From the NCBI GenBank assembly GCA_030740295.1, contig JASLXP010000698.1, positions 1 to 19,889 of the forward strand: 19,889 nt of DNA, in the 5' to 3' direction. Of this stretch, positions 5,970-14,630 are shown one piece after another. Origin of the DNA: Planctomycetota bacterium. Its GTDB lineage: Bacteria > Planctomycetota > PUPC01 > JACPCR01. Each line of letters opens with the position of its first letter. Position 1 is the stretch's first letter. Made by a program: the position numbers and the translations under genes. The notes below the pieces were generated by a model. The model had not been told where the DNA came from. It ran no database searches and saw only the letters and a list, made by a program, of their open reading frames with translations.

Positions 5970-7982
5970 TTACTCTTCCTCTTCCCAGTCTAGGGTGTCC
6001 TTTGAGACCGCATAAAGCCGCCCGAGCGACCTTGAAACTGTGAACGACATGTAATAGGTGAACATCCAGAGCGGGACATCCAGCGGGAAGCCGAAGAGCG
6101 GGTATTCCTGTCCAAGATAAATGGTAATGCCCAGGCTGAGGATGCACATGGCAAAGAAGAACATGGCAAACATGTAATACCGCAGAGTCTGTAAGAGCCC
6201 CACGATGACTCGAATGGGATTGATCGCCGCTACGCCTTGTGCACTGCAGACGAGCAGACCCGCCATGGGCATATAGATGAAGGCGAGTGTGGCTACGATC
6301 ACCCCCCTTACCACTTCAGCCGGGATGTCCATGACCTTCTCGGGAAACAGAAACCCAAGGATTCGTGCCAGGATTACCACGCTCAGCACAAAGTGAAGAA
6401 GGAGACACAGCATGGGTCTCAAGATGTCCGGCCACCATTGGTCGAGACTGGGCCAGTGAGGCAGTTTCACCTGGCCGCGGCTGGATGATGCGATGAGTCT
6501 GAAGTGGTATGCGAGTATATAACCGAGGAGAAGAAGCATCACGATCACAGTGACGATGCCAAGGATCGCAAACTGCTGAGAATTCAGATTCTCTTGTTCT
6601 CGAGTCTTGGCCAGCAAGGCAACAACTTTGTCACCCTTAAGCAATATGGTGGTAGCATTGCTCAGGCCGGACGTAAGCAGCGCGCAAACAAGTAGTGTGA
6701 ATCTGGCACCGCTTTGCACACCATATGAAAGGAGGTCTTTGGGGCTGAAACCAGACGCCAGCGGCTCAGATACCGCAAGGCTGGGTGGCCCGAGGGACGG
6801 CTCGGTCCGTGCGGCCATCATCGGGGCAGGTGCATGTGGCTCTGTGGGCGCGGAAATGCCTGTCGGCGGGAGGCCCGGAGCGGGCGCTTGAGCTGGGGCT
6901 TCAGAGGGCGGGCCTGGCGGAGGTGGTATCGGGCCCGGCGCTGCGGGCTCCAGCGCGGGGGCGCCTGCGGACGCGCCGGCTTGCATGCCCGCGGCCTGGG
7001 CAGCTTCATATCTGGCCTTATCTTCTTCTTCCTGCTTTTTCCGCTCATAGACTGCGGTCACCTGCTCCATGGCCGATTCCAATGTCAGGCCGTCATCGTC
7101 TTCAGGTGGTGGTTGCTCCCCCTGCTTGAAACCCATCGCGCCGGTTGGATCGAAGATAGCCAATCCCTCGCTCTCCTCTTTCTCAGGCTCATCCGACTCT
7201 GGTTCTTCACTCTCGCTTTCTTCAGACTGGCCTTCGAAACTCAGGTTGCCGAATGGCTCATCTGCGGTTTTCTCTTCTTCTTCTTCTGGTGGCGGTGGTT
7301 CTTTTGCCGCCTCCTCCCTCGCTCTATCCTCCTCTTCCCTCTTGTCAAGGCCTTTCTGAATCCGGCGTGTGTACTCGAGGGGAGTGAGCAACTCTTCGAC
7401 TTTGTTTTCGAGATAGTCGTAGCTGTGGTCCAGTTCCATCGCCTGGTCGTATGCCTCTACCGCCTCCTGCTTGCGGCCAAGGCTGAGGCAGACATCTCCG
7501 AGCTGCGACCACAAATGGGGCGCTTTGGTGTCCTTAGCGAGGAACTGCTTCAGGCGCTTGTATTCCGTCTCTGGCGTGCCAAACGCCTGTTCAACGATGA
7601 TTTCAGACGCGGTCTTTTCCAGCTCCCCGGCGTCCTGACCACCTACTTCGCCCTGCGGTTTTTCATCGCTGCCGAGGTCGTGAGGGAGTGCAGGAACGTC
7701 TTCCTCGTCGACGCCGCCCTCCGCCTGTCCAAGCAACTTTTCAAAATCCTCAAAATCCATGCCCTGCCCGGTGCCGCCAACAGCACCCACCTCGACCGTC
7801 ATACCTGGCGTTGGTGCCTCTCCGCCAAACCCCTGGATGTCGGTAGGCCCGATTACTTTGTCTTCAACTGGCTGAGGAACGATGAATTCCCACCGGTATT
7901 CCGGACATCTGGCTTTGCGGCCAATGTAGCGTTCGTGCAGGGCCAATACCGCTTCACATTTGCATTTTAGTCTTACAGGCAT
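5970..7982 (-). CDS. Zinc-ribbon/TPR/polytopic membrane protein of unknown function
   Basis: A 670-residue protein with a clear four-part layout. (1) An N-terminal ribbon, residues 1-34: C7-x-C9 and C26, as in PVC-type 'KCKCG...CPxC' ribbons, but the fourth cysteine is replaced by Y29 (CPEYRW). (2) A TPR-like unit (HLWSQLGDVCLSLGRKQEAVEAYDQAMELD), at roughly residues 155-185. (3) A long disordered linker, strongly acidic first (EEEEEK, ESEEPESDEPEKEE) and then Pro/Ala-rich. (4) A C-terminal domain of about 240 residues with five or six membrane segments, for example ILGIVTVIVMLLLLGYILAY and YYMFAMFFFAMCILSLGI. It ends in an acidic WEEEE tail. Such proteins probably sit in the inner membrane with the TPR part in the cytoplasm and act as scaffolds; no enzyme motif is seen. 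Start ATG 7982 fits the ribbon but lacks a good ribosome site. Reading the opposite strand gives long GC-rich shadow frames, which are not genes. Confidence 0.85.
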   Translation of the reverse strand: MPVRLKCKCEAVLALHERYIGRKARCPEYRWEFIVPQPVEDKVIGPTDIQGFGGEAPTPGMTVEVGAVGGTGQGMDFEDFEKLLGQAEGGVDEEDVPALPHDLGSDEKPQGEVGGQDAGELEKTASEIIVEQAFGTPETEYKRLKQFLAKDTKAPHLWSQLGDVCLSLGRKQEAVEAYDQAMELDHSYDYLENKVEELLTPLEYTRRIQKGLDKREEEDRAREEAAKEPPPPEEEEEKTADEPFGNLSFEGQSEESESEEPESDEPEKEESEGLAIFDPTGAMGFKQGEQPPPEDDDGLTLESAMEQVTAVYERKKQEEEDKARYEAAQAAGMQAGASAGAPALEPAAPGPIPPPPGPPSEAPAQAPAPGLPPTGISAPTEPHAPAPMMAARTEPSLGPPSLAVSEPLASGFSPKDLLSYGVQSGARFTLLVCALLTSGLSNATTILLKGDKVVALLAKTREQENLNSQQFAILGIVTVIVMLLLLGYILAYHFRLIASSSRGQVKLPHWPSLDQWWPDILRPMLCLLLHFVLSVVILARILGFLFPEKVMDIPAEVVRGVIVATLAFIYMPMAGLLVCSAQGVAAINPIRVIVGLLQTLRYYMFAMFFFAMCILSLGITIYLGQEYPLFGFPLDVPLWMFTYYMSFTVSRSLGRLYAVSKDTLDWEEEE

Positions 7983-8160
7983 CCGCGCCGGGCAGGTGTT
8001 GGAGGAGAAGGCCGAGGGCACCAATTCTGGTGCTTATGTCGTGATCGAGATGGCAAGATTATAGTCGGGGCATGTTTGAGGGCAAAAGCATGGCAAAATA
8101 ACGCGCGGGTTCTAGGATTCCCCGCCCTCAGGACCAGACAATATCTTTTGAGGCCAGAAG
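7983..8160. promoter_or_regulatory. Divergent intergenic region between TPR-membrane gene and gltX
   Basis: This 178-bp stretch separates two divergent starts, so it should hold promoters in both directions. On the plus side the only clear signal is the gltX ribosome site, TGAGG 7 bases before the ATG. A TTATAGT-like box occurs near 8055, but without a convincing -35 partner. No gene or RNA is recognised. Confidence 0.4.
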
Positions 8161-9666
8161 ATGTCATACTTTTCAGAAACACGTCTGCGGGTCGCCCCCA
8201 GCCCTACCGGGGACCCGCACGTAGGCACTGCCTATATAGCCCTCTTCAATCTCGTCTACGCCCGTTCGACCGATGGAGTGTTCATCCTGCGGCTGGAGGA
8301 CACCGACAGAGCCCGGCGCATCGAGAGCTCGGAGGCCGCCATAAGCCGCAGCCTCAATTGGCTCGGCCTGGGTTGCGACGAGGGCCCGGATGCCGGCGGC
8401 GCTTTCGGCCCGTATCGCCAATCCGAGCGGCTCGACCTGTATGCGAAACACGTGCAGGATCTGATCGAAAAGGGCAATGCTTACAGGTGCTTCTGCACCA
8501 GAGAACGTCTGGATGAAGTTCGCGCGCATCAGCGCGCCAACAAGCTGCGTCTGGGCTACGACGGGCATTGCCGCAATCTTGATTCCCATGAATCCGCGCA
8601 ACGGGCCGAAGCGGGCGAAGACCATGTCGTACGGCTGTCCGTGCCGAAAGACGGCAAGACACAGTTTCGCGACGAGATACGGAGGGAAGAGATTGAATTT
8701 GAGAACGCCGAAATCGATGACCAGGTGTTGCTCAAGGCTGATGGCTGGCCCACGTATCACCTGGCGAGTGTGGTGGACGATCATCTCATGAAGATCAGCC
8801 ACGTGGTGCGCGCGGAAGAATGGATCACTTCCACGCCCAAACATGTGCTGCTCTACAAGGCATTCGAATGGCCCATGCCGCAGTTCTATCACATGTCGTT
8901 GCTGCGAAATCCTGACAAGTCGAAGATCAGCAAACGGAAGCTCGCAAAGCTCCTGCAACAGACAGGCGAAGACGACAGCGTGAATCCGACCTCGCTCGAT
9001 TACTACGAGACCCGCGGCTACCTGCCGGAGGCCCTTCTGAATTTTCTGGCGCTCATGGGCTGGTCGATGGGAGACGATCAGGAAAAGTTCACCCTCGATG
9101 AGATGATCGAACATTTTTCCTGGGAGAGAGTGAAGCCGACCGAGCCAGTCTTCGATTTCAAGAAACTCGACTGGCTCAACGGCCAATACATCCGTGAACT
9201 TTCTGAAGGCGATCTTTGCCTTCGACTTATCAATGGTGGATTTACCACCCAGGAACGATTGGAGGCGGTGAAGCCGGTTCTGCCTCATATCCAGGAGCGC
9301 CTCAAAATTCTCAGCGGCTTCGATCAATTGACGGAATTTCTCGTCGCCGACGGCCTCGAATATGACGTCTCCGAACTCCTGCCGAAAAAGAAGAATGCTG
9401 ATGAGACCGGTGAAGTGCTTTCAAAGATAAGAGATGCGCTGGCCGACATGGACTGGCAGTCAGATGCCATGGAATCCGCCATGGTCGAACTGGCCAAAGA
9501 GCTCGAATGGAAAAATCGCGATTTCTTTGTGCCCATCCGCGTGGCCATCACGGGCTCGAAGGTTTCTCCGCCCCTGTTCCCCTGCGTGGAGTTGATCGGC
9601 AGGGAAAAGAGTCTTGCCAGGCTGGATGCGGCTGTTGCGAAACTGAGGCAATTGCAGGCATCGTAA
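8161..9666 (+). CDS. gltX: Glutamyl-tRNA synthetase
   Basis: A 501-residue class I aminoacyl-tRNA synthetase that charges tRNA-Glu in the cytoplasm. The first ATP motif (HIGH type) is in RVAPSPTGDPHVGTAYIALF, with H20-V-G-T23. The second (KMSKS type) is K255-I-S-K-R259 in DKSKISKRK. The glutamate-binding FILRLEDTDRAR stretch, GPYRQSERL, and the zinc-type CFC ... GHC region of bacterial GluRS are present. Its length is normal for a bacterial discriminating or non-discriminating enzyme; which of these it is cannot be told from the sequence, and no glutaminyl-tRNA synthetase or gatCAB is in the window. The start ATG has TGAGG 7 bases upstream. It stands alone, divergent from the TPR-membrane gene and convergent with the lyase-like gene. 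Confidence 0.97.
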   Translation: MSYFSETRLRVAPSPTGDPHVGTAYIALFNLVYARSTDGVFILRLEDTDRARRIESSEAAISRSLNWLGLGCDEGPDAGGAFGPYRQSERLDLYAKHVQDLIEKGNAYRCFCTRERLDEVRAHQRANKLRLGYDGHCRNLDSHESAQRAEAGEDHVVRLSVPKDGKTQFRDEIRREEIEFENAEIDDQVLLKADGWPTYHLASVVDDHLMKISHVVRAEEWITSTPKHVLLYKAFEWPMPQFYHMSLLRNPDKSKISKRKLAKLLQQTGEDDSVNPTSLDYYETRGYLPEALLNFLALMGWSMGDDQEKFTLDEMIEHFSWERVKPTEPVFDFKKLDWLNGQYIRELSEGDLCLRLINGGFTTQERLEAVKPVLPHIQERLKILSGFDQLTEFLVADGLEYDVSELLPKKKNADETGEVLSKIRDALADMDWQSDAMESAMVELAKELEWKNRDFFVPIRVAITGSKVSPPLFPCVELIGREKSLARLDAAVAKLRQLQAS

Positions 9667-9755
9667 CTTCAGGCTTCTGCCAGCTTAGGCTCAAGCTGTC
9701 GCCCCATTGGGAATCTCTTCAGGGGGGTCGCCCACGTCAGTGACGATCCGGCGAC

Positions 9756-10988
9756 TTACTTCTCAAAACCGCGGACCATGTATGCCTGCAGAATCCCACT
9801 TTCGTCGGAGTTGAAGAAACCGGTCTTACCGTCAGGCGAAAGGAAGGGGTGGATATGTGCCTGCTTACCACAGGAAGAGCGCGGGCTGAGCAGATACTGC
9901 CAATTCTTCAGGGCGTCCTGGCCCGGTTCACCGAACTCGGCGACAAACAATCGCGCACCCTCGTCGAAAGGACCGGCATCCGTGATGAAACCTCTGCCTT
10001 CGATGTCCGTGGCAAAGTGGCTGAACTGAGGTGATTCAAAATCGCGGCTGAGATCATTGCGTATCGCGCCGGCGGTCTGAATGCCCGTATGACCATCGTG
10101 ATTCGTCACGGCACCTTCGATGAGCTGCCTCTCTTGCGGTTGTCTTGTGCCAGTGCTCGTGATCGCCCAAGTGCTGCGCCCCCGCCAGCACTGATGGCCC
10201 TGGCAGCGCTCGTTGCCGTCGCGCCCCCACGGCATGTTGCGAAAGCCTGTGCCGTCATCGCGAATCACGTGAATGTCCGCTCCAACGCCGCCGACAAGCT
10301 TCTCAACGCTGCCGCTCGCATCCGCGATGTTTCCGTGATTCTCCTGGATCAGAATATCGCGGCTCGCATCTGATTCGGTAGAGCGGCAGTATTGCGGGTG
10401 GACATTGCACCAGCTCGGGCCCTCAAGAATCACGCGCACCGTCACCTCAACAACATCAAAAACCATCAAGCCAAAAGTGCCTCCTCCTTCGCTGCCATCA
10501 CTGAGGAAACAGGAAAGAGCTAACCTGTTGCCATCCGACGAAATCGTCGAAAGAGGGTAAATCCGATTCGGCCGATAGTTCGTGTCCGGCAGATTCGAAT
10601 CGATGACGAGCAGCGTTTCCCGTTCAGTGCCATCCAATCGGACGCGCTTCAAAGTCAGCGTTCCGCTGTTGGGCTCGGTCTCATTCACAAAGTAGTAGAG
10701 AAGCTGCCCATCCGGAGAGACAGAAGGCGCGGTCGCACCGACCTCTTCAGTGATGGGAAACAGCTCACAATCATTTTCGATATCGCAGACGAGGTAGCGA
10801 TGTTCGGGATCGTTTTTGTCGCTGCCGTGCGCGTGCGCAGAGCGATGCACCACCAACCGTTTCGAATCGGGCGTAAAGATCTGCGCTTCCATATAAATGT
10901 GGGAGGAAGGCACGTCTTCGGTCGTGAGTTGGATCACTTCCAGTCTTTCGGGCGAATTCTCATCAAGCAGATCAGAGCGAAGTTTCAT
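9756..10988 (-). CDS. Oligogalacturonate-lyase-type beta-propeller protein
   Basis: A 410-residue protein of the oligogalacturonate lyase family (seven-bladed propeller, PF14583-type), which cleaves short pectin fragments using a metal held by histidines. TolB/WD-like blade signatures recur: PSVSPDGQLLYYF, STISSDGNRLALS and HPFLSPDGKTGFFNSDESG. The conserved stretches MPWGRDGNE, GHQCWRGRSTWAIT, HFATDIEG and AHIHPFLSPDG are typical of the PVC-type branch; AHIH corresponds in position to the H-x-H metal ligands near the end of known lyases. There is no signal peptide, so it is probably cytoplasmic, as known lyases of this family are. Start ATG has AGGAG 5 bases upstream. Many members of this branch may act on other substrates or be non-enzymatic, so the activity is inferred. 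It is divergent from the 551-residue membrane protein gene. Confidence 0.8.
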   Translation of the reverse strand: MKLRSDLLDENSPERLEVIQLTTEDVPSSHIYMEAQIFTPDSKRLVVHRSAHAHGSDKNDPEHRYLVCDIENDCELFPITEEVGATAPSVSPDGQLLYYFVNETEPNSGTLTLKRVRLDGTERETLLVIDSNLPDTNYRPNRIYPLSTISSDGNRLALSCFLSDGSEGGGTFGLMVFDVVEVTVRVILEGPSWCNVHPQYCRSTESDASRDILIQENHGNIADASGSVEKLVGGVGADIHVIRDDGTGFRNMPWGRDGNERCQGHQCWRGRSTWAITSTGTRQPQERQLIEGAVTNHDGHTGIQTAGAIRNDLSRDFESPQFSHFATDIEGRGFITDAGPFDEGARLFVAEFGEPGQDALKNWQYLLSPRSSCGKQAHIHPFLSPDGKTGFFNSDESGILQAYMVRGFEK

Positions 10989-11068
10989 GACACTCCTGGA
11001 TTCGTTGTGCGGGTCGGGTTAAAACTAGACAAATGTGAAATCAGTCTTCTTCAAGCGGAGGATACATC

Positions 11069-12724
11069 ATGGCATTTATCGGCGGCATATTCATTCTCAT
11101 GTTCGTTGTTACGGCTGGAGTAATTGTGGCCCTGGCAATTTCAGGCTTCCAGTCTGCAAACAGGCAGAACCAGAAACGACTGGGCGATGGAGCCAAGAGA
11201 ATTGGCCTGGAAGTCGATTCCGGCAAACTGGATGCAAAGAACATGAGCGGCAAAATCAAGGGCTTCGAGGTTAAGGTGGAAAAGACCCTGAATACGGAAA
11301 CCGTGAAGGTGCGTTATCCCAGGGCCCTGGGGATCGGGCTCTGCCTGACGCACCAGAGCTACTACGACCGTGCGGCCCGATGGCTCGGAAATCAGGATAT
11401 TGAAGTTGGGGATGAAGAATTCGACAGGCGGGTCGTTGTTCAGGGCGACCAGAGGAGGGTCGCACCATTTCTTACAGAAGAGAGGCGGACAAAGATATTA
11501 GAGCTTTTCGATCTTGATGATGCCTTCATGATCATGGATCGGGGCATCAGCCTGAAAAACGTGGGACGCCCCCTGCCGTCCTCGGAGCTCTCCGATTACC
11601 TGAAGAAGATGGTAGAGGTAGCCACTGTTCTGACACAGAAAGAAAAAGCACAGCGCCGGCGCAAAAGGAAGAAGAAGCCCACTCCTCCTCCTCCGCTCCC
11701 CGTAAAGAAGGAAGCACCCGATGTGAGGCCCTCAGAGAAGGATGAGTTTTACGAAGAGTACGGGGTAGTGTTAAAAGACGCGCTTTCCCTGGTCAGGCAG
11801 CAAGCGGCAACCGGCAAAATCTCCGGAAGAAATGCCGAGCTGATTGTGTCGGCCGCCATGGTAGCCAACAGGGATTTTGAGGGCGCCGCAAGGATCCTGG
11901 CCAAGCTCAAAGAAGCCGGCCCATCGCCTGTAGTGTCCACATCGGCAGAAGCCGAATCGACGCTGACGAACCCTCTCCCTCAGTCTACTGAAGCCACATT
12001 AGTCGAGGAAGCCGAATCACCCCCCACTGCAGAAGGGCCTCCCAGCGACAAAGTGGAGACTGCGATAGAAGAGCGGACCGGCGACGATTCAGAAACCACG
12101 ATTGAAGAGCGCAGACCGGAACCTGAGCCGGAAGTACACGCGCAGCAGGCCGATCAGATCGACGACGAAAAAGGGACGGACGAGTCTTCGGAAGAGGTCA
12201 CGGAAGAACTGGAAGAAGAGCGCGACGCGGAAGAAACCGAAGCTGAGAGTGATGCTGTTTCCGATGAAGCAGAGGCTGCCTCTGCTTCTGAGCTCGAAGG
12301 CGAGGCTTCATCTCCGGTCCCAGAAGAGCAAGAACCTGTGCAAGAGGGACCGGGAGCGACCACTCTGTGCAAAGAGCTATTCTCATCAATGAGTTCGAGC
12401 GCGGCCGTGAAGAAATTCGAAAGCGATTACACAGAGGCTGAAGTGTGCTGGTCGGGCACCCTGCAGCGCATCGAGACCTTCATTACCGATCGGATTTTCG
12501 ATCAGGACACCGAACTTGTGGCGGTCTTCTCACTCGTCGACCCGGACGACAGATACGCCACGCGCCTGGCCGACGCGCTCGTAAGTTTTCCCAAGGAAGC
12601 CGAGGCCGATCTCAGGCCACACGTCGGCCGGATGATGGAGTTCACGGGCACGCTCTTTCAGGTCCAGCCCTTCATGAGGAATCTGTACCTCAAGAACGGC
12701 TGCGTCGCAGTAGAGGCGACTTGA
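11069..12724 (+). CDS. Membrane-anchored DUF3137-like protein with acidic linker and C-terminal domain
   Basis: A 551-residue protein. Residues 4-26 form one membrane segment (FIGGIFILMFVVTAGVIVAL). Residues about 60-170 resemble DUF3137-type domains: VKVRYPRALGIGLCL, then GDEEFDRRVVVQGDQRRVAPFLTEERR. A basic and proline stretch follows at about 192-212 (RRRKRKKKPTPPPPLP), then a helical pair (about 225-285) and a very acidic Glu/Ser/Ala-rich linker (about 291-424). A compact C-terminal domain (about 430-551) follows, with strands AEVCWSGTLQRIETF and GRMMEFTGTLFQVQPF that look OB-fold-like. Function is unknown; the layout suggests a cytoplasmic scaffold or binding protein on the inner membrane. 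ATG 11069 has GGAGG 7 bases upstream. The same style of acidic linker occurs in the TPR-membrane protein at 5970-7982. Confidence 0.82.
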   Translation: MAFIGGIFILMFVVTAGVIVALAISGFQSANRQNQKRLGDGAKRIGLEVDSGKLDAKNMSGKIKGFEVKVEKTLNTETVKVRYPRALGIGLCLTHQSYYDRAARWLGNQDIEVGDEEFDRRVVVQGDQRRVAPFLTEERRTKILELFDLDDAFMIMDRGISLKNVGRPLPSSELSDYLKKMVEVATVLTQKEKAQRRRKRKKKPTPPPPLPVKKEAPDVRPSEKDEFYEEYGVVLKDALSLVRQQAATGKISGRNAELIVSAAMVANRDFEGAARILAKLKEAGPSPVVSTSAEAESTLTNPLPQSTEATLVEEAESPPTAEGPPSDKVETAIEERTGDDSETTIEERRPEPEPEVHAQQADQIDDEKGTDESSEEVTEELEEERDAEETEAESDAVSDEAEAASASELEGEASSPVPEEQEPVQEGPGATTLCKELFSSMSSSAAVKKFESDYTEAEVCWSGTLQRIETFITDRIFDQDTELVAVFSLVDPDDRYATRLADALVSFPKEAEADLRPHVGRMMEFTGTLFQVQPFMRNLYLKNGCVAVEAT

Positions 12725-12815
12725 GCAGTGCTGCATGCGCCTCTTGACAGGTAAGGCGCCAGCGCGACAGAATCCCTGCTCTTCTTTTGCAGAATCTCAG
12801 AGAAAGGAATTCATA

Positions 12816-13907
12816 ATGGCAACGTATCGCGTGGGAGTGATTGGAACGGGGAACCCTCTGCAAAGAGGCCCGATGGGCTTCGGTATGGCCAACGAACATG
12901 CTGTGGCATACCGAAGATTGCGGAGCTGTCAGATAGTCGCATGCGCGGACATTCAAGAAGAAAACGCCCAGGCATTTCAAAAGAAATTCAAAGTGCCCAA
13001 TATCTACCTCGACTATCAGGAGATGCTGGCAAAGGAGAACCTTGACATCGTCAGTATCTGCACCTGGCCGAGCCTGCACGCGCAAATGGTCATCGATTCG
13101 GCGATTGCAGGTGTCAAGGCCATCCATTGTGAAAAGCCGATGGCCGATACCTGGGGAGACGCACGCCTCATGGCTCAGGAATGCGATCGGCGCGGGGTGC
13201 AGTTGACCTTTAACCACCAGCGCCGTTTCGGCGCGCCTTTTCAGAATGCCAGGAAGCTCATTCAGGAAGGGGCAATCGGTGAAGTCCGGAGCGTGCAGGC
13301 AGCCTGCAGCAATCTCTTCGATTACGGAACGCACAGTATCGACCTGTGCAACATGCTGGCCGGCGACATTCCAATTAAGTGGGTCATCTCCCAAATCGAT
13401 TACAGGAAAGAGAAACTGATGTTCGGCGCACACGTCGAGAACCAGGCGCTCACTCAATGGGAGTACACCAGCGGCGCGATTGGCCTCGTCGCAACCGGCC
13501 CCGGACGGAAACTCATCGCCTGTCACAATCGGGCGCTCGGCTCAGACGGCGAAATCCAGATCGGGCCCGAGGGAGAAGGCATGCCCGCGCTCCGCATCCG
13601 CCGCGATTCAGGGAGGAAAGCCGGTCGATGGGAAACGATCGACTGCGGAGATGAAGGCATGCACGGCCCCGGCTACATCCAACGCGCCATCAAGGACCTG
13701 ATCGATTCATTGAAAAAGGGCACGGAACCGGAGCTCTCCGCCCACAGGGCCCTCAACGTAACGGAAGTGATCTTCGCCGCTTACGAATCTTCGAGAATTC
13801 GTGCGCGCATCGACCTGCCGTTGACCATCCAGGACAACCCGCTGATCTCGATGCTCGAGACCGGGAAACTGAACCCGGAACCGGATATTGACGATGTACC
13901 CTTCTGA
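12816..13907 (+). CDS. Gfo/Idh/MocA family oxidoreductase
   Basis: A 363-residue NAD(P)-dependent dehydrogenase of the Gfo/Idh/MocA group. The nucleotide loop starts as VGVIGTG (6-12) but is followed by a longer NPLQRGPMGFGMANEHAVAY segment, a form common in PVC-type members. The catalytic-lysine motif is CEKPM (EKP 106-108), and the active-site stretch DYGTHSIDLCNML (H173) follows in the half-barrel. There is no twin-arginine signal, so it is cytoplasmic. ATG 12816 has AAGGA 7 bases upstream; the 27-codon extension to 12735 has no ribosome site and looks like leader sequence. It follows the DUF3137-like gene by 91 bases. It is only distantly similar to the oxidoreductase at 2138-3190, sharing the family motifs but little else, so the two are not recent duplicates. 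Confidence 0.93.
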   Translation: MATYRVGVIGTGNPLQRGPMGFGMANEHAVAYRRLRSCQIVACADIQEENAQAFQKKFKVPNIYLDYQEMLAKENLDIVSICTWPSLHAQMVIDSAIAGVKAIHCEKPMADTWGDARLMAQECDRRGVQLTFNHQRRFGAPFQNARKLIQEGAIGEVRSVQAACSNLFDYGTHSIDLCNMLAGDIPIKWVISQIDYRKEKLMFGAHVENQALTQWEYTSGAIGLVATGPGRKLIACHNRALGSDGEIQIGPEGEGMPALRIRRDSGRKAGRWETIDCGDEGMHGPGYIQRAIKDLIDSLKKGTEPELSAHRALNVTEVIFAAYESSRIRARIDLPLTIQDNPLISMLETGKLNPEPDIDDVPF

Positions 13908-14121
13908 GCCTGGCGAGGGGTGGCTAAGTCACGGCGGATGGACGAGTGCGCGGAATGGCGATCGTCTGGGAGCCGGCCCAGCCTCTCGCAATAAAAAAAA
14001 TTCTGCATTTCTCCTGTAACCATTGCGCCCTTCTCGCGCACTATCTCAGTGAATGACCTGAACAGCCGCCGCTGCCAAGGCAACCGAATGTTTTCATCCA
14101 CTCAACAGAAGGAGAATTGCC
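13908..14121 (+). promoter_or_regulatory. Leader region before the Spy-like gene
   Basis: No gene is recognised in these 214 bases. A small CTGGG/CCCAG hairpin followed by a loose A-rich tract (AATAAAAAAAATT, near 13990) could be a weak terminator-like signal or an AT-rich promoter element for the next gene. The clear signal is the ribosome site AAGGAG 7 bases before the ATG at 14122. I could not assign a sigma-70 or ECF-type promoter. Confidence 0.3.
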
Positions 14122-14607
14122 ATGAATACCAGGATCAGACTCGCTGCCGCCACGACCGTACTGCTTGGCAGCTTTGCCATAACACCTCTCGCATCAGCCG
14201 CCGAGGCGACCGGGCCAGTGCGCTCGGCAGTCAAACAGTTTATGTCCGGAGCCATCGGACGACTCCTTGTGCTGCGTTCCGACCTGAACGTGACAGATGA
14301 CCAGAAATCGCAGATTCGTGAAATCGTCTCGCAGCACAAAGCCAGTATCGGTGAGGTCGCCAGGAAGGTGATGACCAAACGCCGTGCGCTCCGGGATCTG
14401 GTCCGTAGCGAACAGCCCACCGAGAATGCCCTCCGACAGGCTTCAACCGAGCTTGGGAACGCAATCGCTGATGCAGCCATCCTCGCTGCCGAAGTGAGAG
14501 GCGAAGTCAGCAAAGTGCTCACTCCAGAGCAGCGCAACCGAATCGACGAGTTCGTCAAGGGGATGGACACTTCCAAGGATTCCCTGCTGCAGGACATTCT
14601 CAAATGA
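14122..14607 (+). CDS. Secreted Spy/CpxP-like LTxxQ-motif protein
   Basis: A 161-residue exported protein. The signal peptide has an R-x-R n-region and a leucine/alanine core, cut after ASA at residue 26. The mature part is almost all helix and carries the two short motifs of the Spy/CpxP group: L55-N-V-T-D-D-Q61 and L133-T-P-E-Q137. Known members form helical dimers in the periplasm that bind unfolded proteins, sense envelope stress or bind metals. It is the first gene of a same-strand run with an ECF sigma factor, a single-span protein and a second, membrane-anchored CpxP-like protein, so it is probably a target or a sensing partner of that system. Its stop overlaps an ATG (ATGA) that begins an open extension of the sigma frame. 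The ribosome site is AAGGAG, 7 bases from the start. Confidence 0.82.
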   Translation: MNTRIRLAAATTVLLGSFAITPLASAAEATGPVRSAVKQFMSGAIGRLLVLRSDLNVTDDQKSQIREIVSQHKASIGEVARKVMTKRRALRDLVRSEQPTENALRQASTELGNAIADAAILAAEVRGEVSKVLTPEQRNRIDEFVKGMDTSKDSLLQDILK

Positions 14608-14630
14608 ATGCTGCTTTAGTCTCAGCAAGC

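Noticed and set aside
6834..7970. 378-codon plus-strand frame opposite the TPR-membrane gene
   Set aside because: It mirrors the Pro/Glu-rich linker of the real gene, has Arg/Trp/Phe-rich composition and no recognisable domain.
8173..9327. 384-codon minus-strand frame opposite gltX
   Set aside because: A shadow of a strongly conserved gene in the other strand; no ribosome site or domain.
10989..11068. Bidirectional promoter between the lyase-like and DUF3137-like genes
   Set aside because: Promoters must exist there, but no -35/-10 pair with good spacing was visible, so no site is called.
12735..12815. 27-codon extension of the second oxidoreductase
   Set aside because: No ribosome site and no resemblance to the family N-terminus; AAGGA precedes ATG 12816.
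12690..13526. 278-codon minus-strand frame opposite the second oxidoreductase
   Set aside because: A shadow of the Gfo/Idh/MocA gene, which has clear motifs and a ribosome site.
13908..14121. tRNA or small RNA gene
   Set aside because: No cloverleaf arms, T-loop or CCA-like end could be found; only a weak hairpin and an A-rich tract.
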